DNA from: Trichoderma breve
Taxonomy: Eukaryota > Ascomycota > Sordariomycetes > Hypocreales > Hypocreaceae
DNA length: 64,000 nt
Assembly (NCBI RefSeq): GCF_028502605.1
Contig: NC_079232.1
Location: forward strand, 6,076,001 to 6,140,000
Reading direction: 5' to 3'
In this document: positions 11,455 through 21,852 of the stretch, piece by piece
How the letters are laid out: every line of letters begins with the position of its first letter
Numbering within the stretch: position 1 is the stretch's first letter
Notes under the pieces: generated by a model
What the model was told of the DNA's origin: nothing
The model's input: the letters and a program-made list of their open reading frames with translations, nothing else
Database searches by the model: none
Position numbers and translations under genes: made by a program

Positions 11455-13195
11455 GTTGTCAGTGTCAACGGGCTGTCTGCAACGATCGATTTTTTTGATG
11501 TTTTGATTTTTGATTTTTTTTGAGACTGCAGAACAATGCCGGTTATAATATGTCGGGTTTCGAAGACGTAGCCGCAGCTAACTTGAATCCAGCAGGCCGC
11601 TAATAGCTGAGTCAGAACTAAAAGAGTTGTTGAGCCATGCACGGACAACCTGGGCACCTGATCTAAGGATTTGTTAACCAACACTGATAGAGATGGACCC
11701 AGTAAGGACGAGAATACAATGCGTTGCAGGTGAGACGGAATGGTTATGCTTTGGCCGGAAACCCGGCTTGTAGCTGTACAGAAAACGAGGGGTAGAGAGG
11801 GAGAACAGCTCATGTACTATTTCGTACCGGCAGCTGACAGATGTTTTTAAGGAAGGGGAAATAGTCTGGGGACGCCGACGCACGAAGAAAAATAGTCATT
11901 CCATTAGAGAGATTAGGTAGTAGTTGTCTCACCTCAATTTGAGAAATTGAAAGCCGCTAGATCGGGAGAAAATGGTGATTGTAACCTTGACTGCCGAAGC
12001 TCTACGTGGTAGCGTAGACTTGGCGACCCTGGTGCCAAGGTGAGGAAAAACGCCAGCGAGTCTTACGAAAGGGCAAGGAACAGTAATCTCTTTAAATTGG
12101 TTTTGCATCTCACGCGCCAAGGACCCAAACGCCCGGATGGATCGTAGGATCGGCCATTTCCCCTGTGCGGCCAAGGTGCATGTGGTGAATGGAGAATTGA
12201 TGTCAGTTTCGGGCGGCTCGGGTCATCCGAAATGGTACCCCAAAGCCAAAGGTGGATAAATATGCGGAGGAGCTTCGTGTGTCCGTATATTCCATGGACC
12301 TCGGGATGGCAGCAGAGGACGGCGTTTCCAAGCGCCGAGTGGGTAATGGGCAGGGCTGATCCGCGTACCTAGCGCCGAGCTATGGCATGGCAGGACGGCT
12401 AAAGAGCAATTAGCGATCCGATCTGGATGAATTGAATGCCAGCGGGTGCTTGCTTACTACTCTTGCAATCTTGCTACTGCACCTGCGACATCCGAGGGTG
12501 ATTCATGTGCGTGCATGTTGTGGGTGTGTAAGTTGTGTACTCATGCCAATACACACAAAATGCAAATGATGGAGTTGAAAGAGGAACAAGATGGTGTGAG
12601 AGATTCTCCGCATGAACAATTTTGTGTCTCCTCTGTACGTGATTCATCAGGGCAGACTCTCTCCTTCCATGCTTGTACCTTGACCGCCTGGCTGCAAGGG
12701 CGCACCTGCCAACGTGCTGCTGAGGTCGGCACCTCTAGGTCGGTAGAGGTGGCTAGAAGTACCACCGCTGACAAGCACCGTGCAGTGGTACATGAGTGTT
12801 TGACTCTGATACAATGGCGGGCTTTCGGTGAGGATAGTGCCCAATGAAGCTCACTGGATGCACCTTCGCCCCCAATATTTTTTGCTTTTTCCTCCCCTCA
12901 ACAAGCGAACATCAAATCCAATCTCACATGATGTGCATGATACCTACATAAGGTATGCATTGGCTTGCGACTGCCACGGTTTAAGTACATGCCATGGCAC
13001 GGATGGCGACTTGTGCCCTTTTCATTGGAGAGACGGCCAGCCACCATATGCGCGGTATCGGGTTATGGAGGCCGCATTGAGGCCGCAACCCTCAATTCCG
13101 GCCTGTGAAATGCACAAGGGCTGAGGACGAGGAGCATCATATTGGTCCATTCAGGATAACTCGCATATGCAATGAGACAGAGCTGCGGGCGGGGC

Positions 13196-13203
13196 TATAT
13201 AAG
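13196..13203 (+). promoter_or_regulatory. TATA box of the 2EXR gene
   Basis: TATATAAG preceded by GGGGC, about 320 nt upstream of the ATG at 13517; removing the predicted UTR intron brings it closer. A clear TATA suggests a regulated rather than constitutive promoter (inference). Confidence 0.5.
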
Positions 13204-13391
13204 GAGGGCCGGACGAACACAAGGCTGGAGGCAGACTTGAATCTCTTTCCCATTTCCAAAACACGATACCAAACCCGTCTAGCATTCGATTCTGAAGTGC
13301 TGAAACAAACTATTTCTATCGAGGCACCTGCTACGGCATCCGATATAATACTGCCTGCCTAGGTGCTCCTGGATCTATTAATCTCTTACAA

Positions 13392-13436
13392 GTAAGTGGC
13401 ATGGTGGTGTTATGAAGAATTTTTGCTAACACATAG
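13392..13436 (+). other. Predicted 5'-UTR intron of the 2EXR gene
   Basis: A GTAAGT donor at 13392, a GCTAAC branch site and an ACATAG acceptor ending at 13436 define a 45-nt intron between the TATA box and the start codon. Confidence 0.55.
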
Positions 13437-13516
13437 GTACTTTCAGTGCATAAACAATCAATCCGCGAGCAAGATACATGTAATTAACTTTACATGAATA
13501 TACAGCTTTCGAAACC

Positions 13517-14743
13517 ATGACTACCCTCACAGACTTCACCTGCTTCCCCAAGCTCCCAGCGGAGCTCAGAATGGAAATTTGGAAGCGCGTACCCCAACCA
13601 GAACGTATCGTTGGTTGGGTCCCCTGTGGAAACTGCAGAAATATCTGTAGACGCAAATCCAAAAGCAGAGAGGAACAAGACGGAAAGCCACTTGCCAGAC
13701 AACGATGCATGGATTCGAACCATCCCAACTGGCTAGTCAAATATGTTGTTCACCCGCGCAAAGACGCCATATTCGCACCGTTGCATGCTTGCCGCGAGTC
13801 TCGAGAGTTTTGGAAAACTCAATTCTACACGCCTCCTCGGCACCTGATTGTCAACGAGGAAGGGTTCGATATCCCAGTCCAATTTAATGTGCCTTTCCTC
13901 AGCTATGAGCATGACATATTCACTATGTTCGGGGCTTGGAGCTCTACCACCATCTTTGACATGGAAATTCCAATGGATGCACAGATTGAGCCGTTCATCG
14001 GCCTTGATCGCGCGCGCATAGAACATGGTGGATATAGCGAGATATTGGATCTCTTCTTTCCCGCGTCTACCTTGTTTGAAGTCAACGAGCTTCCTGCTCT
14101 CAAGAGGCTATCGTTGATTACAATGGGGCCCCAGCCTCAAGAGGATGAGGACCAAGAAGATGGAGTGCTCATGCAGATGCACGCATGCGTGGCAGAACAT
14201 TATGATTGCCAGATAATAGACATTGTCAACCCTGAGGTCGGAGAGAATTCCACTATTCTCAACGAATGCCGACCACGCCGGAAGCCGATCCATTGGTATA
14301 CCAAGGAAAGGCAGTTTGATGATTATTACAACTACTGGAAGGCGTGGCTGTGGCATGTTGTTGAAGGGCAGGCTCATTTCCTCATCAAATCAAACAGGGT
14401 TTCGTGGTCGTTGATTGTCAATTTTGCCCTCGCAGAAAATCCTGAATGGAACGGTCCACCTTCTCCGGAAGACTGTCCGCTGTATCCAGATCAATGTAGC
14501 GGCCCCACGGGGCACAGAAAATGTGTCATTGGCCACTGGAGGCCGAAGTTTGAACTGTCATGCAAGTATCTGTGCGAGGAGAGGTGGGTCAAGTTCTTAC
14601 GGGACGATCTCGATGTCAAGATTGAAGGGTGGAAACAGCCAATCGACAGAGCGGAAAAAGAGAAGGAGGATGGACGAATCCGAAACTTTATTAATGGGAA
14701 TTATCCAAACTTTTGGAAATGGTGGCAAGGCGATGTCGAGTGA
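13517..14743 (+). CDS. 2EXR-domain protein of unknown function
   Basis: A 408-residue single-exon protein. Its N-terminus, FTCFPKLPAELRMEIWK, is the signature of the fungal 2EXR family, and HACRESREFWK near residue 95 is the second family motif. An insertion after the first motif carries cysteines C37, C40 and C44 in a basic context, and the C-terminal third holds another cysteine group (CPLYPDQC, KCVIGHW, SCKYLCEERW), so metal binding is possible but not shown. An acidic patch (QEDEDQEDG) lies mid-protein. No enzyme motif, signal peptide or membrane helix is visible. The ATG follows the predicted UTR intron closely. The family is expanded in soil and plant-associated ascomycetes; its role is unknown. 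Confidence 0.8.
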   Translation: MTTLTDFTCFPKLPAELRMEIWKRVPQPERIVGWVPCGNCRNICRRKSKSREEQDGKPLARQRCMDSNHPNWLVKYVVHPRKDAIFAPLHACRESREFWKTQFYTPPRHLIVNEEGFDIPVQFNVPFLSYEHDIFTMFGAWSSTTIFDMEIPMDAQIEPFIGLDRARIEHGGYSEILDLFFPASTLFEVNELPALKRLSLITMGPQPQEDEDQEDGVLMQMHACVAEHYDCQIIDIVNPEVGENSTILNECRPRRKPIHWYTKERQFDDYYNYWKAWLWHVVEGQAHFLIKSNRVSWSLIVNFALAENPEWNGPPSPEDCPLYPDQCSGPTGHRKCVIGHWRPKFELSCKYLCEERWVKFLRDDLDVKIEGWKQPIDRAEKEKEDGRIRNFINGNYPNFWKWWQGDVE

Positions 14744-15880
14744 TTATAACGATTTATAGATGGAGCTTGGGGGGCGGATACTCTTTTCATGGTTTCCATT
14801 ACCATCGTTCTTAATGGTTTCTTTCAGGGTGATTTCTCTTCTTACATATCCATCTTTTACTCATTTTCTTGAATACAAGATTTTTTTCCCCCTTGAACAG
14901 GATGGCATCATTCATCGGTAATTCGAGAAGTAGTACAAGTCTCACGTACCTCTGGGTACCGACTTGGCTCATCCATGAGGCTCTGTGACTGACCTTTACC
15001 GGTACGATAGCATATGATGTGAGCTTTGGAATATTACTACAGAGTATATCTCATTGCCTCGTAATCAGGTGGGACTGTCTGAAACACGATGAGCCCATGG
15101 ACAAATTAGAGACGAGGCAAGGAAAGCCACGCCGGCAATGTTGCTTCCAACTCCTTTCCCCTCACATTTGAAGGCCATGCTCGGGCCTAGAGCGTCCTCC
15201 CTGCAGTGGCCAGCCGTAGCATTCGTGGAGAGGTCTATCACGGAGTGGTCTCTTGCCATGCCCCTGCTGCATGTTGCAGCGCAGCCTGGCCACCTGTCGC
15301 CCACCCACAGGTCGGAGAGATTAAAATCAGCAAGGATTAATGGAAAATTATGCGAAAGGCTGCAGCATGGGAGGTGGCTGGCGTGACCGGTGTGCTGGGG
15401 AAAGGCACAACTTGCATCGCGCTAGGTGTATGGTGGCTCTCAGCTGAGAAAAAGCAAACAATTTTTTGGCCTTTCTTTTTGTACGGTTTAATGATGTGGC
15501 GAGCATCCTCGTACACCATGCCCACTGCGAACATGGTCTCTACTACATACTCGTATCTGTTAGAAGCAACGGTAGAAACAGATGTGCCGCTCCTTCTTCC
15601 TCCTCTTCATTCCCCTCCTACACAGGCCGCTACTCTTATAGATTACACACAAGCTGCTATACCAAGACATCATAGTGGCATTCATCCTGTCTCCATCAGG
15701 ATCATATCCGTCATTAGTTCCAACCACATTTCACAGGGAGTGGTGGTTACTAAAACAAGAATCTTGAAAGACATACGCTTCTTCTAGGTAAGTATTCTCG
15801 ATCAAACCTACATACATTGGCTGAATTTAGACACCAACTAATCATGCTATTGTCAGATTACTTAGAAGATAGCGTTATAC
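14744..15880. other. Spacer between 2EXR and F-box/ankyrin genes
   Basis: About 1.1 kb of promoter and leader for the ankyrin gene. Contains a 145-codon frame (15350-15787, plus) without family resemblance that ends exactly at a predicted UTR splice donor, so it is read as leader sequence. Confidence 0.5.
15788..15856 (+). other. Predicted 5'-UTR intron of the F-box/ankyrin gene
   Basis: Donor GTAAGT at 15788 and acceptor TTGTCAG ending at 15856 define a 69-nt intron just upstream of the ATG at 15881; an ACCAACTAATC stretch inside could serve as branch site. Confidence 0.5.
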
Positions 15881-17734
15881 ATGGAGGCCAAGGCAGATAT
15901 CGGGCTCGACAAGGTTCCCGTCGAGATCCTTCTCAAGATTGCTGGCTTCCTCAAGAGTGAAAAAGATCTTGGGGCTCTTGTTCGCTCATCCCGCCGCTCA
16001 TATATAACGCTCAACGGCGTTTTATACGAACGCAATGTGTTTGAAGCTCATCCTAAACATTCCTGTGTTCTTTGGGCGGCCAGAAACGACTCGTTGAATA
16101 CGATAAAGCTGGCCTATGCCCATGGCGCCGATCTGAACCTCTACGACCCGCGATCTGAGCTGAGAATAACTATTGTGTGGTCCAAAAGAAAGAAAGTGGA
16201 TGCTAGAAAGATATTCTCGCCGCTCCACGTGTCAGTGATGAAGGGCTATCACCACATCACACGGTATCTCCTTGATCATGGCGCCTCCGTCGACATTCCG
16301 TCAGTCGGCCTCTGCAGCTGCCATGCCATGAACTTCAGGCCACTGTTCCCCGCATGGTATCCGCTTCACACAGCTCTGGTTCATGCAAAAGAGGGCGAAA
16401 TCTCATCAGAGATGTTGATACGGCACGGTGCGCGTAAGGTGGCTGCAGAGTGTCCTGGCCTGAGCTTTCAAACAATAAGCCACCAGCCAAGCCTGGCCAG
16501 ACTTGTTGCCGATTTGGGAGGCCTTAGAGAGGGCAACGTAGACGCCTTGGGCTATGCGCCACTTCATCTTGCTTCACTGGATGGAATGGACGATGTGGTT
16601 GAGATGATCCTCGAGAACCCTGAAGCCAACATTCAAGTAAGAACCCTCGAGGAAAACAGTACTGTTTTGCATTGCGCCGTCAGACAGCGAAACCTCAACA
16701 CGACAAAGCGGCTTCTAGAAGTGCCAGGCGTAGAGGTTGAGACTACGGACGCTCATAACAGGAACGTCGTTTACGCCGCAGCAAGGGGTTACAACGATGG
16801 GACTGTTGCGTCCATCATTTCCCTCCTCGTCGAGCGCGGTGCCAACATCAACCTACCGGATGAGACTGGGGTAACTCCTCTCTATGCCGCGGCTTCCAGA
16901 ATCTTGATATATGACTATCCCAATTTCAAGGCCGTTGAAGCGCTGCTCGCTCACGGCGCCGACCCCTTTTTGTATCAAAAGAACGAACATGGCTGGACCA
17001 TCTTTCACCAACTGCTTCGGCAGGCCCCCAATTTCGGGGAGGTGGTCAATCCGCGACGGGCTGCGCTGAAAAGACTCATTGAGCTGGGACTTGATTTTGA
17101 CACTTGCTCCTGTACCACTCAAGATGAATACGGCCTCGACTTTGACAGCGACGCCACGCCGCTGTTCTTTGCTGCCGCACAAGCCCAAGACCCGGAGTGC
17201 ACCGAGATTCTCCTCAAGGCCGGTGCCAGGCCAAATACGCCGGTGCTGAATCGAGAGAATCCCGAGCACATGCAAACTCAAAGCTTTTTGGCTGGTGTAT
17301 TTCGCCATTTGTGGTGGGAAACAGAGAGTCGAGGGTTTGCTCCTCCTCTAAGCCAGGCTGGTGAGATCGTAGCATTGCTTCTCAAGTACGGCGCCAGCTT
17401 GGAGGACGTCGATGGAGTAGAATCTGCCCTGGAGTTTGTGTGCCGGTGTCCGGAGGAGAGAATGGATTACTCCCATTTGGACTTTGTGCTGAAGCACGCT
17501 ACCCGCGAAAATGTGTCTCCTGAGCACGTCGAGGGGGTTATTAATGGCAATAAGCTTGAATCTAGTAAAACTGAGGGTGCAATTGCCGACCATCATAGGA
17601 TCGTGGCTCACAAGCTGATAAAGTTTGGGGAAAGGGAATTTCCGGGAGAGATTTTGACTGAGGAAATTGCGGATGATGTGATGGACGTCGACGTCGATGC
17701 TGACGATGATAGCGATGATACATGTACTGAATAA
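15881..17734 (+). CDS. F-box-like ankyrin-repeat protein
   Basis: A 617-residue single-exon protein. Residues ~8-50 (LDKVPVEILLKIAGFL...LVRSSRRSY...LYERNV) form an F-box-like segment that could dock on Skp1 of an SCF ubiquitin ligase. Residues ~65-510 hold about eight ankyrin units, recognisable by LLDHGA, YAPLHLAS, LHCAVRQRNLNTTKRLLE, LLVERGANINLPDETGVTPLYAA, LLAHGADP and LLKYGASLEDVDG. The protein ends in an acidic tail (DDVMDVDVDADDDSDD). The combination suggests a substrate adaptor in protein turnover, with the ankyrins as target-binding surface (inference). It follows the 2EXR gene in the same direction with its own leader. Confidence 0.85.
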   Translation: MEAKADIGLDKVPVEILLKIAGFLKSEKDLGALVRSSRRSYITLNGVLYERNVFEAHPKHSCVLWAARNDSLNTIKLAYAHGADLNLYDPRSELRITIVWSKRKKVDARKIFSPLHVSVMKGYHHITRYLLDHGASVDIPSVGLCSCHAMNFRPLFPAWYPLHTALVHAKEGEISSEMLIRHGARKVAAECPGLSFQTISHQPSLARLVADLGGLREGNVDALGYAPLHLASLDGMDDVVEMILENPEANIQVRTLEENSTVLHCAVRQRNLNTTKRLLEVPGVEVETTDAHNRNVVYAAARGYNDGTVASIISLLVERGANINLPDETGVTPLYAAASRILIYDYPNFKAVEALLAHGADPFLYQKNEHGWTIFHQLLRQAPNFGEVVNPRRAALKRLIELGLDFDTCSCTTQDEYGLDFDSDATPLFFAAAQAQDPECTEILLKAGARPNTPVLNRENPEHMQTQSFLAGVFRHLWWETESRGFAPPLSQAGEIVALLLKYGASLEDVDGVESALEFVCRCPEERMDYSHLDFVLKHATRENVSPEHVEGVINGNKLESSKTEGAIADHHRIVAHKLIKFGEREFPGEILTEEIADDVMDVDVDADDDSDDTCTE

Positions 17735-18567
17735 GGTATAAAGAAGAAGAGAAATTGGTTCGATTGTTATACATACCAATATCATCGTCAAATTGATACA
17801 TTGCATTTAGGATAGCCAATGTTGGAAAAGAATGATAAAAAGTCGCGATGATGTCGTTGATGCGGTAGTTGTCGTTTACTACAGGTATCTACCGCCTACC
17901 TTCATCGTAAACGCGGTTCTTTGGAGGGGTAATGAGGACATTCAGACGGAAAAAAGTACTGCCACCAGAGATGAAAGATGCGATACAGAAAATCAAATGC
18001 AATTAGGGAATCTTTCGAGATAGATTTGTATTCACTATTAATCATTTCCGGGAAAGAAAAGAGATCAATGAAAGCCACAAGATATTAAACAATAGCAGGC
18101 ACCAATCTATTAGTATCCGCATCCCACTGTATCTATACTTGGAAAAGGCTGACGCATGTCATGTCACATCGAGTTACAGTACCTCATCCACGGCCCACTA
18201 GAGCTCAATTACCCACTTCGGCCTTGTCATCAAGCCACAGCCTCTCTCTCTTTCTCTCTCGTTATCAATTAAGCGCCTCTCTTCTCTTGTCCTCGATCTT
18301 GGAGCTTCTCCTCCTGCATCTCCCCTCCCGCTGTCCCTGTGCTTATACCATTGAGCTCCCGAGATTCGCGCACGAAAGCCTTGACCCAACAATCTCCTCC
18401 CTCAGGCACCCAATCCGGCCAATTTCACGTGGCGCGCAGATCATCAACTGGCCAGGAATCCCCTAGCCATCACCAAAAGCCAACCAACGTCTTGCGACCT
18501 CTTCTCTCCTCCTTGCATTCTCGGTCTCTTCCTCTCTCTTCCTCTTCCTCTCTTATAGTTTTCAGCC
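17735..18567. other. Spacer and CT-rich leader upstream of CHS5
   Basis: The last 330 bases are strongly CT-rich (runs of TCTC near 18238-18265 and 18500-18555), typical of the promoter and leader of well-expressed filamentous fungal genes. No gene seen. Confidence 0.5.
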
Positions 18568-19901
18568 ATGCTCGTCTCCCTGACGGTCGGCAAGGTTGAC
18601 GCTGGCGTCACCGTGCTGCTGACCCCAGACAAGCGCTTGGTATGTCTCGCAAGCTGGCCTGTTTTGTTTTGATCTGATCTGCTTTGCTTTTATCTGCTCT
18701 GCTCTGCTTTACTCTATTTTGATATTCTCTCGAGCTCCATGTCTGACCACCACAATTTCAAAACATATAGATCGAATTCCCTTCCATTCTGCTGCCTCCC
18801 AACATCTCCTCCGGTAGTATCGTTGACATCACGGTTGGCCGCAACGTCAGCAAGGAGGCTGCTGCGGAAGACGAGTTCCGCTCCCTCCAAGACCGCATCT
18901 TCCAGTCCTTTGGCGCCTCCGAACCCGCCGCGCCCGTCCTGCGCTGCCGCAATGCGACCCAAACCTCCGTCGTCCTGGAGTGGGACCCCATCGAGCTCGC
19001 TACTGCCGACTTGATGTCCCTGAGCCTGTATCGCAATGGGCAAAAGGCCGGCAACATTCCCCGGCCGCTGGAGATGCACAGCACCAAGATTAGCGGCCTG
19101 GCCGTCGACACTGAATACAGTTTCCACCTGGTCCTGCGGACGAGCGCTGGCACGCGAGCAAGCGAGAAGGTGGTTGTGCGAACCCACAAGATGACGGATC
19201 TCAGCGGAATCACCATCACAACCGGCATTCTGCCCGCGACGACAAGAGAGAACCTGACACGTGCGGTGGAGCGCATTGGAGCCAAGATTGTCGACGGAGT
19301 GCGCATCGACACGACGCATTTCGTCACCACCGAAGGCAGGGGAACGGCGTGGGAAAAGGCCGTCGAGAACAACATCCCTGTGGTGCGGCCCGAATGGGTG
19401 ACGGCCTGCGAGCAGAACGGCCGGATCCTCGGTGTCACCAAATTCTATCTCGATGTCATGCGACCAGGTCCTCCCAGCGATGACCAGCTACCTCCTCCTC
19501 CCGCCAAAGACGTGCCTCCCAAGGACACACCACCGCGAGCGTCACCACCGGCGCAAGAGTCAGCTACTGATAAGTCTCGGGACAGCAAATCAGCCACTCC
19601 ACCCGTCAACGGAAAGAAAGAGCATGAAGCAGAAGCAGAATCGTCCAAAGCCGGAGAAAATTCCAACTCCCAGGAAGACGAGGACGATGAAGAAGAGGAG
19701 GAGGAGGGAGAGTCGTCGGAGCAAAAGACAAAGTCTGACGAGCAGGCAGAGCAAAAAGTACGTCTAGAAGACGTTCAGGAGCAAAAAGTGGCACTGCGGC
19801 CTGTCGAGTCCCAAACGGCCATTGTGGAACAAGTCAGCGATGACGACGAAGATGGATCCCGGCCCGCGGATGGGGCGTCGTTCCAGGAGGTTGAGCTGTA
19901 G
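18568..19901 (+). CDS. CHS5: Chs5, exomer complex scaffold (FN3-BRCT)
   Basis: Chs5 is the core of exomer, the Golgi coat adaptor that sends chitin synthase and other cargo to the plasma membrane. Two exons: 18568-18639 (24 codons) and 18771-19901, joined in phase 0 across a 131-nt intron (GTATGT..ATATAG), giving 400 aa. The N-terminal ~55 residues (MLVSLTVGKVDAGVTVLLT) form the dimerising/exomer-binding segment; residues ~77-163 are a fibronectin type III domain (VVLEWDPIELATADL...YSFHLVLRTSAG); residues ~165-255 a BRCT domain (GITITTGILP...THFVTTEGRGTAWEKA...VVRPEWVTAC). The remainder is a Pro-rich then very acidic, disordered tail. The first exon would be missed without splicing. Convergent with the next gene. 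Confidence 0.93.
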
Positions 19902-20249
19902 AGTGTGTCTTTTTGCTGATATACCTTATATGTACACCCGGCATCTGTCTTCATGCTTCGTCTACTTGCAGGTACTTTGTTTTACGCGCCGTGTTATTTT
20001 TGAGTGATGCGAATAGAGGGGAGGGGATGATGGTGAAGAGAACTTCTACGACTAGCTTGTTTGTTATTATAGGGCAAAGGGGAGCTACTCGGGTGGGCGG
20101 GAAAAGACAAAAGCATGCCATGCCGTTTACAAAAGAACCATTTTATAAAGACTTTTTTAATTTCAATGTTGTCTCTGTGCGCTTATTTACCAAAGTCTCA
20201 TTCGTTTCTGTAGAAAGGAGTGTCTGTGATTATGTTCCCATGAAGGAAA
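19902..20249. other. Convergent 3' spacer between CHS5 and the SDR gene
   Basis: 348 bases holding the two convergent 3' ends; nothing else seen. Confidence 0.5.
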
Positions 20250-21236
20250 TCAAGGAGGAATCTCTGTCCCTTTCCAGTCCCAACATCTCCCTCTGTCGTT
20301 CACCCCCAAGCCACATACTACATCCATGAGTCTCTCGGCCGCATACTCAGTACTGAACAGCTTCTCCTTCGGAACACCACTCCAGAAGTCCTTGCTCAGC
20401 TCCGTCTTGACCGTGCCGGGATGATACGCCACCGCCATGGCATTGTCGCCCGCCCTGGTTCGCAGCTGTATGTCCAGGCTCTTGGTGATGCTATTAACAG
20501 CCGCCTTGCTGGCGCGATACGAGAACCAGCCTCCCGCACGATTATCCGTCGTGGATCCCACTCTCGCCGACATGTTGAGCCAAGTTGCGTGTTGAGGGAG
20601 ACGCATCACCTCTTCCTCCGCCTCGTCCTCATCTTCACCTTCATAATCGTCGTCTTCTTCGTCCACGTCCTCGTCGTACTCGTATCCCGGCTGCGGCATC
20701 GCAGTCCCCTTCCTGGGCAGGAACCCAAAGAAATGCTTCGCCACTAGCAGCTGTCCGACGGCATTGATCCGGAACGACTGCAACGCTGCGTCCGCGTCGA
20801 CCTGCGCCGGCGATTTCTCCGGGTTGAGCAGCACGCCCGGAAGCACGCAGGCGAGATGCAGGTGATGCGAGTCTTTGGGGAACAGATTCTGGGCCTCTTG
20901 GGCGGCAGACGCAATGGTAGACTCGTCTGTGACGTCGCAGCGCACGACAAAGAGGCGCTTTGAGAGCTCATCTTGTTGCTTCTTTTGCTGACCATTGAGC
21001 AGCTGTCCTTTCAAAGACGACGATGTAGAAGCTGATGAAGAATAAGAGGATGACGGCGTGGAAAACACATCTTTAAGAAGCGCCGCCTTGGCCACTGCCA
21101 GATCAGGATGCCGCGTAGTTGCGAGAACCGGGATCGGCGTGGGTAAGCGAGCCGTGCGTCGCAAGATGTGGCGGGTGAGGGCATTGCCGATGCCTCTGCT
21201 GGAGGCGCAGATGAAGATCCATGGCGTTGAGGACAT
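20250..21236 (-). CDS. Short-chain dehydrogenase/reductase with Ser-rich and acidic insertions
   Basis: A 328-residue Rossmann-fold oxidoreductase of the csgA-like SDR group. The nucleotide loop ASSRGIG is at residues 11-17, an aspartate in CDVTD near residue 101 follows strand 4, and the catalytic set is S223, Y240 and K244 (SYRASK), with FRIN near 158. The post-catalytic YHPGTVKTELSKDF is typical. Two insertions are unusual: a serine-rich loop at residues 60-76 and a run of about 22 mostly acidic residues at 187-208, just before the strand carrying S223. The usual NNAG element is replaced by LACVLPG. No signal or membrane segment. Substrate cannot be inferred. The ATG at 21236 sits directly before the first Rossmann strand. 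Confidence 0.85.
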   Translation of the reverse strand: MSSTPWIFICASSRGIGNALTRHILRRTARLPTPIPVLATTRHPDLAVAKAALLKDVFSTPSSSYSSSASTSSSLKGQLLNGQQKKQQDELSKRLFVVRCDVTDESTIASAAQEAQNLFPKDSHHLHLACVLPGVLLNPEKSPAQVDADAALQSFRINAVGQLLVAKHFFGFLPRKGTAMPQPGYEYDEDVDEEDDDYEGEDEDEAEEEVMRLPQHATWLNMSARVGSTTDNRAGGWFSYRASKAAVNSITKSLDIQLRTRAGDNAMAVAYHPGTVKTELSKDFWSGVPKEKLFSTEYAAERLMDVVCGLGVNDRGRCWDWKGTEIPP

Positions 21237-21852
21237 TGCTAGGTCTTGAGTTACAGATGGCGGGCGATGTACTCTAGAGTGTGGGCATTATAGTACATGC
21301 GAGTCTATTTGATGAATTGATTTTCACGTAGCTAGTTGATTGAGATGAAATGAGATGAGATGATGAGAATTTGTGAATCGCAGGTTTGGATTGTTGTGTT
21401 GGATGTGGTTCGATGACGCCAACGAATCGTCCACAGCTCTGTCATTGACTCTCCCTAGAATCGCCGTGCATTTTACTCAACACTCAACATATAGAGGCAG
21501 CCAAACTTTAAAAATACCAGCCAATCAGCTCAGACAAATAAAAAATTAATTCCAGGCGCTATGCCAGATTACAATAGAAACTAAGTAAAACAGAAGAAGA
21601 ATGTCAAGACTTGACGTGTACGGGTATATCTAAGTAAATACGGCCATGACTTGGTATATCCGTCCCAAAAAACATGTTCGCACTTCGTCTTCAAAATCAA
21701 GTACAGCATACAGCTACGTGATAATCTCCCCAAAAACGCCTTGAACAAAGAACATCGCCTATTCATTTCACTTCCCCCCTCCTTTTTTAGAACAAAGGAA
21801 ATCAAAAAAGAGTAAAAGTAACAAGAGGGAATGTTTCTCTCCTTCATTGCAC
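21237..21852. other. Spacer between SDR gene and the disordered-protein gene
   Basis: About 0.6 kb: promoter of the SDR gene and 3' flank of the next minus-strand gene. A GAGATGA-type short repeat occurs near 21343-21366. No gene seen. Confidence 0.45.

Larger units (their letters stand above)
11455..13516. other. Divergent promoter region between ArAE-type gene and 2EXR gene
   Basis: About 2 kb separating divergently transcribed genes. The right end carries a TATA box (13196-13203) and a 5'-UTR intron for the 2EXR gene. Short frames within it show no family resemblance. Confidence 0.55.

Noticed and set aside
13706..13724. GATTCGAACC, resembling a tRNA T-arm on the minus strand
   Set aside because: It lies inside the 2EXR coding sequence and no acceptor or anticodon arm surrounds it.
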